A stretch of DNA of 64,000 bases, from positions 67,461 through 131,460 of the forward strand of contig JAQGDQ010000602.1 of the NCBI GenBank assembly GCA_030141605.1, in the 5' to 3' direction. This DNA comes from Tubiluchus corallicola. Its lineage: Eukaryota; Priapulida; Priapulimorpha; Priapulimorphida; Tubiluchidae. The notes under the pieces are model-generated. The model made no database searches and was not told the DNA's origin. It was given only the letters and a program-made list of their open reading frames with translations. Positions within the stretch are counted from its first letter, which is position 1. Every line of letters begins with the position of its first letter. The position numbers were made by a program, and so were the translations under genes. Shown piece after piece: positions 48,101 to 57,100 of this stretch.

Positions 48101-51100
48101 TCAACCCTCGTTAAACCGGACTAATTGGGGGGGGGGGGGTCCGGTTTAGCCGATTGTCCGATTTATCCGATATGCCTATATATGGTCTATATTATACAGG
48201 AATAATAACCTTAATAAGGCCTACATACATTGCACTATATACTATACCGTATATTACTTTAAAATAGTTAACCTGTGAGGATACAGAAATTATTGTACAG
48301 TTGGTAGGCCGTGTTGTGTTTAGCGCTCCGCTATTGGACGGAAATCGGTCACTTTCCTTTACCACGGATGACGTCCGTCTTATCCAATATCCGAGCTAAC
48401 GGAGTCCGAGGGTCGACTGTAATGTCTAAATGTCTTTGCACAGTTAAAAATTAGAGAAAATATTTTAAAATATTAGTTTATATGAGTGAATTAAAATTAA
48501 AAAGTATAGTTTTCTAAATCACACAAGTACGTTTATTTGCAAAAATGACAAAAATTTCTTCAAAGTCGGCTGCTTCATCTTATCACAAGAACTAAGTGAT
48601 TAAACTTTCGGGTAAAAACATACTGCTGAGCAAGTGATTAAATGTTTAGCTTCCAGGAATTTTTGGGTAACGAAGTTAATTGCAATGGACGGGCAGTCAA
48701 AGCAAACCATTAGGCTATTATAATTAGGATAGGATAAACGTTCCTTCTTACAAACAAAACGGTACTTAACATGATTGTTTCTATGTATATTATAAGACAA
48801 AAGCGAACTAAGATGATATAAAAGCCATAAAAGCTTATTAGTCATATAAAAGTGTCTTATTAAAGCACATGAAGCAAAAATATTGAGTCAATTATGCGGA
48901 GTTATTTGAATCAATTACTGACAGTTTTTATGTACATTTGAAGAGAAGTGGCCCGTACCAGGGCCGTAATATTAATTTATATAAGTGAATTAGCAATAAA
49001 GTAAAAAGTATACTTTTCTAAATCACACAAGTCTGTTTATTAGCAAAAATTTCTTCGAAGTCAGTTGCTTCATTTTATCGCAAAGAAGTACTGAAAATCT
49101 GTTGTTGTAAGATGCAAGAATCTTTGTAACATGCTTAGTGCTTGGCGTGCTTAAACTGTTGGAGGTGCCCGTGTTTTCCCGCAAGTAGTTTTGCCCAAGT
49201 TTCGCTTGCTATAATTGTGATATACTTACTGTACTGTACCTGCGTCCTTAATCAGCAACATCTAACTGATTAAAATTTCGGGCAAAGACAGTCAGGACGT
49301 CAAAAGCAAACCGCCAAGCAAGTGATTAAATGCTTAGCTTCCAGGAATTCTTGAGTAACAAGGTTAATTGCAGTGGACAGGCAGGCCACAGCAAATAATA
49401 AGGTTATAATGATTAGTGTATGATAAACGTTACTGCTTACAAACAAAACGGTACTTAACAATATTGTTTCTATGTATATTATTGGACAAAAGCAAACTAA
49501 GCTGATATAAAAGTCATAAAAGCTTATTAGTCACATGAAAGTGTCTTATTGAAGCATGTGACATAAAGATAATTGAGTCAATTACGCGACAGTTTTTATG
49601 TACATTAGGATAGAAGCGGTCTGTACCAGGCGTTTTTGAGTCAATCAAGTGATTGAATCTATTAACCGTGAGTCTATTAAGTGGCGCCAACTGTATCAAT
49701 TAAATCTCTTGCATGTGAGTGCTGTCTTATTGCACATAGGGCTTGCATCGGCAGCTAGGCAATATAAAACTCAAAAAATTAAATTCCTGCGATGACCACT
49801 AGGCACCATCATTTTAACAGTAGGTTGTTTGAAACAAGTTTAGACAACATTGCATAAAGTTTGAAAGAGTAATCAGCGTATTCGTAGCAGGCTCTTCACT
49901 AACTAAGCTACTTTATAAATTACTTTGTAATGTCAATAAAATCAATAATATGTTTTTTGTGTATCAGTGGTGCACACTGGGATGGCAGTACAGAGAAATT
50001 TTACTAATTAGCACGGATATTTTAAATTATTAAGATTTTCTTTTTCTAATCATATAAGTCTAGCAAACACGTAAACATAATGATAAGCAATATAACATAT
50101 ATGGAAATTCTTTGCGATAAAATGACAAACTTCATGAAACGGAATTTTTAATTTGTACCGAGAATTCGGTTCAAGTGACACAATAATTCAAGTTGCAGAT
50201 TTCGAGTTACACAATGTTCGTTAAAGGACAAGAAAAGGGGTACCTGAAGCAGGTTTCAGAAAAATCCCCTTAAAAAATTATATTGCTTTACAGCAATTAT
50301 ATGCGTATATCTTGCTCGCACTGAAAGGAATTTTAGTTTGTTTTCATTTTAAATCTCCCGCAATACTGTTCCGTAGTCGCCATTACATGACGTCATGCAC
50401 CAAACGTAAATCAAAGGAAGAAAAGGCAATGTTAAATTATGTCTCTAAAGATTTTCCGTGTAAATCTATATTACTTAGATTTTCGCTTACCTGCTAGAAA
50501 GATTTATGTAACTAGAAAAGAAAATTATTAATTATTTAAACTGTTTTCACCAATTGGTAAAATGTCGCTGACTCACCCTCCAGGGTGCGCCACTCGCTAA
50601 CAAAAAAACATATTTTTAATCTTATTTACAAGATACAGTAATTTTAAATTTTATTTAGTTAGTGACGCGTTACGAATGCTCTGATTATTTTTTCAAACTT
50701 TACAAAATGTTATCTAAACTTGTTTCAAATGACCTGTCGTGACAATGGCTGCATCTAACGGTCACCACGGGAGTTTAAATTTACACGTTTTATACAGCGT
50801 TACTGCCGATTGAAGTCCTGCATGCAAAAAGGCAGTAAGTAAGTGATATAAAATTTCAAAACGAATTTTTTAAGCTTTATGTTTATGAAGGGTTCTCTTG
50901 CGCTTTAAAGGGAAAATCCCTTCCAAGAGATCTGTTCGAGACACGCAAGAATTCGAGTCATACGAGTTGTACATAGTTTAATGCATTACGTATCAGAATC
51001 TTTTTCACAAACAAACCTGGATGATTTGAGTCAACTTCTGCTGCTGTGCTGAGAAATGTTGGTTCATCTCCTGACGATTCAACTGTTGTTGCTCAGCAAA

Positions 51101-54100
51101 TTTCTCGCGCATATCAGCGACGGCTTTGCCCACATTTTCCTGTCGAATTTCCTCCATTTTTTTGTTTAGTGAAAGCAGTGCAGCTTCTTCCTAAATAAAT
51201 GAAGATAATGGAAATTTATCAAGTAAGTAACGTGATAGACTGGTCTGTAAAGATGCAACATCGTGTCTTTTAATACTGCATGCATATCGCCAAAGTGTGT
51301 TAGTGTGCTCGTGATAATCTGAGTCAATGATATTTAGCAAATTAGCACGCCCTTTACCAAATGCTAATAAAAATGGTGTTGAGTAATTCAACTTGCAGGT
51401 GTAGCGTTTACTGTAGATACGTAACAATCAGTGCAGTGAGCAGTAGTTGACTTGACACAGGCACTGCTAGCAGCCAAAGCGGTTGAAAATGTAAGGTGTT
51501 TAATCTGCAGTTAGCTAATTACATTGTTTGCATATAATAAACTTGTGAAATGGTAAACATGAATCAGAAAATGCACAAGTCTCTTTAAACTACTTAGACC
51601 ACCTAGTCCATTAAGACTACTTAGACCACCTAGTCCATTAAGACTACTTAGACCACCTAGTCCATTAAGACTACTTAGACCACCTAGTCCATTAAGACTA
51701 CTTAGACCACCTAGTCCATTAAGACTACTTAGACCACCTAGTCCATTAAGACTACTTAGACAACCTAGTCCATTAAGACTACTTAGACAACCTAGTCCAT
51801 TAAGACTACTTAGACAACCTAGTCCATCAAGACTACTTAGACAACCTAGTCCATCAAGACTACTTAGACCACCTAGTCCATTTAGACTACTTAGACCACC
51901 TAGTCCATTAAGACTACCTAAACCACCTAGTCCTTTAAAACTACCTAGACCACCTAGTCCATTAAGACTACCTAAACCACCTAGTCCTTTAAAACTACCT
52001 AGACCACCTAGTCCATTTAGGCCACTTAGTCCATTTAGACTATCTATGCCACTTATTCTATTTAAACTACCTAGACCACCTAGTCCATTTAGACTATCCA
52101 GACCACATAGTCTATTTAAACTACCTAAACCACCTAGTCCATTTAGACTATCCAGACCACCTAGTCTATTTAAACTACCTAGACCACCTAGTCCATTTAG
52201 ACTATCCAGACCACCTAGTCTATTTAAACTACCTAGACCACCTAGTCCATTTAGACTACCTAATCCATCTAAGCTACCTATACCACCTAGTCGACTCAGA
52301 CTACCCAGGCCACCTAGTCTATTTAGACTATCTAGACCACCTAGTCTATTTAAACTACCTAGACCACCTAGTCCATTTAGACTATCCAGACCACCTAGTC
52401 TATTTAAACTACCTAGACCACCTAGTCCATTTAGACTACCTAATCCATCTAAGCTACCTATACCACCTAGTCGATTCAGACTACCCAGGCCACCTAGTCT
52501 ATTTAGACTATCTAGACCATTTAAGCCACTTAGTGTTGCCAGGTGAAAATTTTCAAAATTCTAACAACGTGTTCACATCTCTCATACATACAAACACCCG
52601 TAAATCTCACCATGAACTAAAAAATATGTTTACGGTTCACTGGAATTGCGAGTTAAATGTTAAACATGCTGTATACATTCTACAAATTGAGGCTACGATG
52701 TGAAGAACAATTTGACAAAGTAAAGAAGAGCTACTTACACTAGCAACAAGAGATTCAATGCGCTGCAGTTTCTCTTTTTCTTCCGAGTTCGACTCCATTG
52801 CTGTCAGTAACTCATTCACATTCTGTTTCACGATTTCTTGAACTGAGACAATAATGAGTTAACAGAATTATGTGCTTACAATATCCTGCGTATTAGACTA
52901 TTTAAGTAACAGCTGCTAGCGTAACCAGCAAAGAAGCACCAGCTCTTTACCAGAAACACCCAGCCGGTAAAATTTTCAAGCAACAAATAATGTGCATGGC
53001 AACTGGCAGGGACATTTAGGATTAAAAACACAACTGTCTGCGACCGAAATCATTGAAAAACTTCTCTAGTTTACATGATTTGATTTGATTTAACTCTTTA
53101 CTTCGAACTAGGTTCATAAAATACATAACATACAATACTTACAAGACATACAATAATTATAACCCCTCCTCTCAACACATACAAATTAATAAATAAATAA
53201 ATAAAATAACAGTACAGTATATATACAATATCATACTTCTAGCGTGAATCGTCACCCTTAATTTCTACCTAACACTTTCCTCTCTGATGTCTGGACGTGT
53301 AAAATGCGTCACTGTTATTCAATGCCTTTATAAGAACATTTGAGCTTTGCATTACTCTACTGTATAGACTGTATGCAGTTTTCCTATGTATTACATCAAA
53401 GTATAAAACATTGTGGTCTACTGAAATGGTCCTAGAACTATAATCATATGGGTAGTTGAAAAGTTTGCGTTTTGCAATATTGTGAGCTACTTTAAGTTTG
53501 CTGAGACTGTAGTTATAAAAATGTCGCCAGGTGGCCATACCGTAGAAAGAATTACAATAAGAGTTGAACAGATGAGTTTTGACATTAGGTGAACAATGAA
53601 TGTTAGCTATGATTAATATTTAATATGAATGTAACTTTACAATCAAACCTACTCTGGGACAGCAAAAAAGAGATGAGATTAAGTGAGTTTGGCATTATAA
53701 CCGGGTGCATTGATACATGCATGTCCATGCAAATACCGACATTTTGTTTTGCCAAAAAATGGGCATTAAGCGAAATTGGTGCTGTAACAAGGTTGGACTG
53801 TACTTTTACTATAGAGTTAAAATACATTTTGTCAACCAGAAAGAGGGTTTTGTTTCAAATGTCTTCTATGTATACTAGTGGTTCTTAACCTGGGTTCAAT
53901 CGAACCCTAAGGGTTCGGTGAGTCGATCTCAGGGGTTCAGCAGAGCCTCCTCTTATCTTTGTGAGCAATCCTTTTCGAGGATGCTGGACATAAAAACGTA
54001 GAAAAGGAACAGACTTTGCTGTGAAAATGACATGAGAGTGGCACTTGCCAAGGTGAAGCCACGCATATCTGAACTGGTCTCTCAAAGGCAACAGCAGCAG

Positions 54101-57100
54101 TCACGCTGATTTGCAGGTATGTAATTTGTTGTGAGTTTATGCATTGTGTTGGTTTTGTTCTTTGAACAAGGTGATGTTCATGCACGGCTCATTTTGTGTA
54201 CCAGTAAAAAACACATCTATGTCTTGAATTTGAAAAAAATCATATTTTATTTTTCACTAAAGAGGGGTTCAGTGAATGCGCATATGAAACTGGTGGGGTT
54301 CGATACCTCCAACAAGGTTAAGAACCACTGATGTATAACAAGGTGACAATAGTCTATTTGAAGCCAACATTTAAGTAATTGTTATCATTATTGCAACACT
54401 GCTGAAATTACTTTAGAAAATCAAATGTTCTATTTTTCTCATATGCAATTTTAAAATTTGTTTGCATGTTTTAAAATGATTTAAAACTTCTGTTTTCTTA
54501 AAACCTAATTACAACTGTTAGAGTGATGTAACCTCCTTTGCCACTTTGTTATATTTAAAATATTAATATATCGTTAATTTGAAGATATTTTTGTAACATT
54601 TTTATTCATTACATTTTATTCAATGCATTTTGTAGCACTACTAATCTAGTAATAAGCCTTTTAACTGGTATGTCATGTTGACGCGTAGTTGCTACAGGTC
54701 AAAGGTCAAGTGTACCACACAATGTGTTCTTACACAAGTGTCACGTGACCTTATGCATGCCGCATATCTGACTCAGTAAAACGGGTGAAACATGAGGCTA
54801 GTTCACACTGAAAATTATCATTCTGTAGAGTTATGCAGTTTGTTGGGATGGTATTTATTTGTTTGAGCACAACAAAGCTAGGCGTGGTTCTAGCTAGCTG
54901 TTGAAACTGTTACTATTATAGCGGCATGAGTTGTGGAGCAATGTCAAGTGCACTGACAACACTTAACCTTTGACCTTTCACGATCACCATCAATCACTGG
55001 ACCTGTGAAAAGGCTTAATATTTCTAATTTCGGGATCATTCGCTAATGATGCAGAAAAACACACAGTTATAATTCGACTTTTGAAAAAGCATGACCGAAA
55101 AGAAAGGTAAAAAGCACGGATTTGAACCGGGGACCTTTGTACTGTAAGTCCAGCACCACATTTGTGATTACTTACTTGTATCAAGAGACCGCTGTGTTGC
55201 ATCTTGCTTTTCGTTACACGTCGTTTTCACATCAAGCTTCACACTCTCAACAAGCGATTTCACCTCAGTGATGCACTCCTTGAACATTGTCACCAACGTA
55301 TGGAGTATGTCCCTAGGAAAATAATTGTCAAAATCAGTCGTGACTACATGCAAGCGAAGTAAATTGAACAACAAAATGTGTTCTTTTGTTAACCGATAAA
55401 GGTACTATAATTTAGTTTAGCAATGCAAAACAAAAAACTAAAAAAAAAAGAAAGTGTGAAAAATGTGCATTGAAAAGATTTAGAAAGTCACTGCTAACCA
55501 ACTTTGATTCGAACAAACAAACAAACAAACTTTGATTCAACTCAAATGTTCTACAATACAACTTTAAACATTAAACGGTCCCTCCCTACTAACATTTCTT
55601 AAGCTAATGAGGCAAGAGAAGAAACGAAATTTTTTGTTGCTCCTAATCAGTGAGATGCAGACAATCGAACAAGAAACTAAGCAAATGGTTGGCAGTTATC
55701 CCACTGCTTGCCTATTAGCTGCTCCATTAATAACATACTTGATTTGTTGTTCCTGGGCCTTCTCCTTGTTTGATTCCGCATTTCGGGGCAAATCGCATTT
55801 TTGCACGGCGCGAGGTGCTACTTTTGTGAGCCGTTCCTGTGATGCCCGATGCTGCTCTTTTGGAAATAGAGAAGGCATTGACATATACTGCTGATATTCC
55901 TGTAAGCAAAAGTAGATGTGGCTGTTATAAGTATTGGTGTAAAAGTAGTATGACTGAATGTATATGCGCATGGGATAGTACGACTGACGGTGCATTCAGA
56001 CTAAAGAGTTTTCTCTCTGGACGAGTATTTCTGAGTGTCAACTCGCACTTACTGTTGGAGAAAACTTTCAGCAACTCTTGGATTCGCAAAAACTTGCTCA
56101 GAGAACTCACAAAGCAGTTCACACTTGGGAGTTTATTCTCGGGAGAGAAAACCGTCTAGTCTAAACACTCCGTAACTCCGTGAAAGAACAGTACAATTGA
56201 TTGTACAAGCAAGAAAGAGTAGTATGACTGAATGTATGTACAAACAAAGAATAGTAGTACTGACCGTATATACACCAAACGAGTAGTATTACCGAAAGTA
56301 TCTACACCCAAAAAGTAGTATAACTGAATGTATCTACACTCAAAGAGTAGCATGACTGAACGTATCTACACCAAAGAAGTAGTATTACCGAAAGTATCTT
56401 CACCTAAAGAGTAGTATGACTGAATGTATCTACACTCAAAGAGTAGTATGACTGACTGTATCTACACTCAAAGAGTAGTATGACCGAATGTATCTACACC
56501 CAAAGAGTAGTATGATTGAATGTATCTACAATCAAAGAGCAGTATGACTGAACGTATCTACACCAAAGGAGTAGTAGGACTGAATGTATCTACACTCAAA
56601 GAGTAGTATGACTGAATATAACTACACTCAAAGAGTAGTATGACCGAATGTATCTACACTCAAACAGTAGTATTACTGAATATATCTACACGCAAAGAGT
56701 AGTATGACTGAATGTATCTACGCTCAGAGTAGTATTATTTAATGCATACACACATACATACATCACAGCAGCCTATAATAAATATTTGTTTTTCAGTCTC
56801 AGCACAAACAAACTGCTTATGGTTCGTTGAAATTTTATCAAAACATAGTAAGGTAAAAATCATAAAATTTTTACTGTGGAATTAACGCATTAATATTTCG
56901 CGTAATCTTTTCTGATAAAAGCAAGTATTTCCTGCGATTTGATCAACATCTTATTTTATCACATCGTGAAATATAGAGCCAATCAGGCAGTCTACAATAC
57001 AACATTATAATAAACTGAATTTCTCAATGAATCTTCAGCAGATGACCAAATAAGAACTAATTAACCACTGGTGAGCATCAGAACTAATGACAGTTGATAC

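Noticed and set aside
52046-52546. 166-codon Pro/Arg/Leu repeat frame
   Set aside because: It lies within a 27-bp minisatellite in an intron of the opposite-strand gene. Kept as a repeat, with a check suggested.
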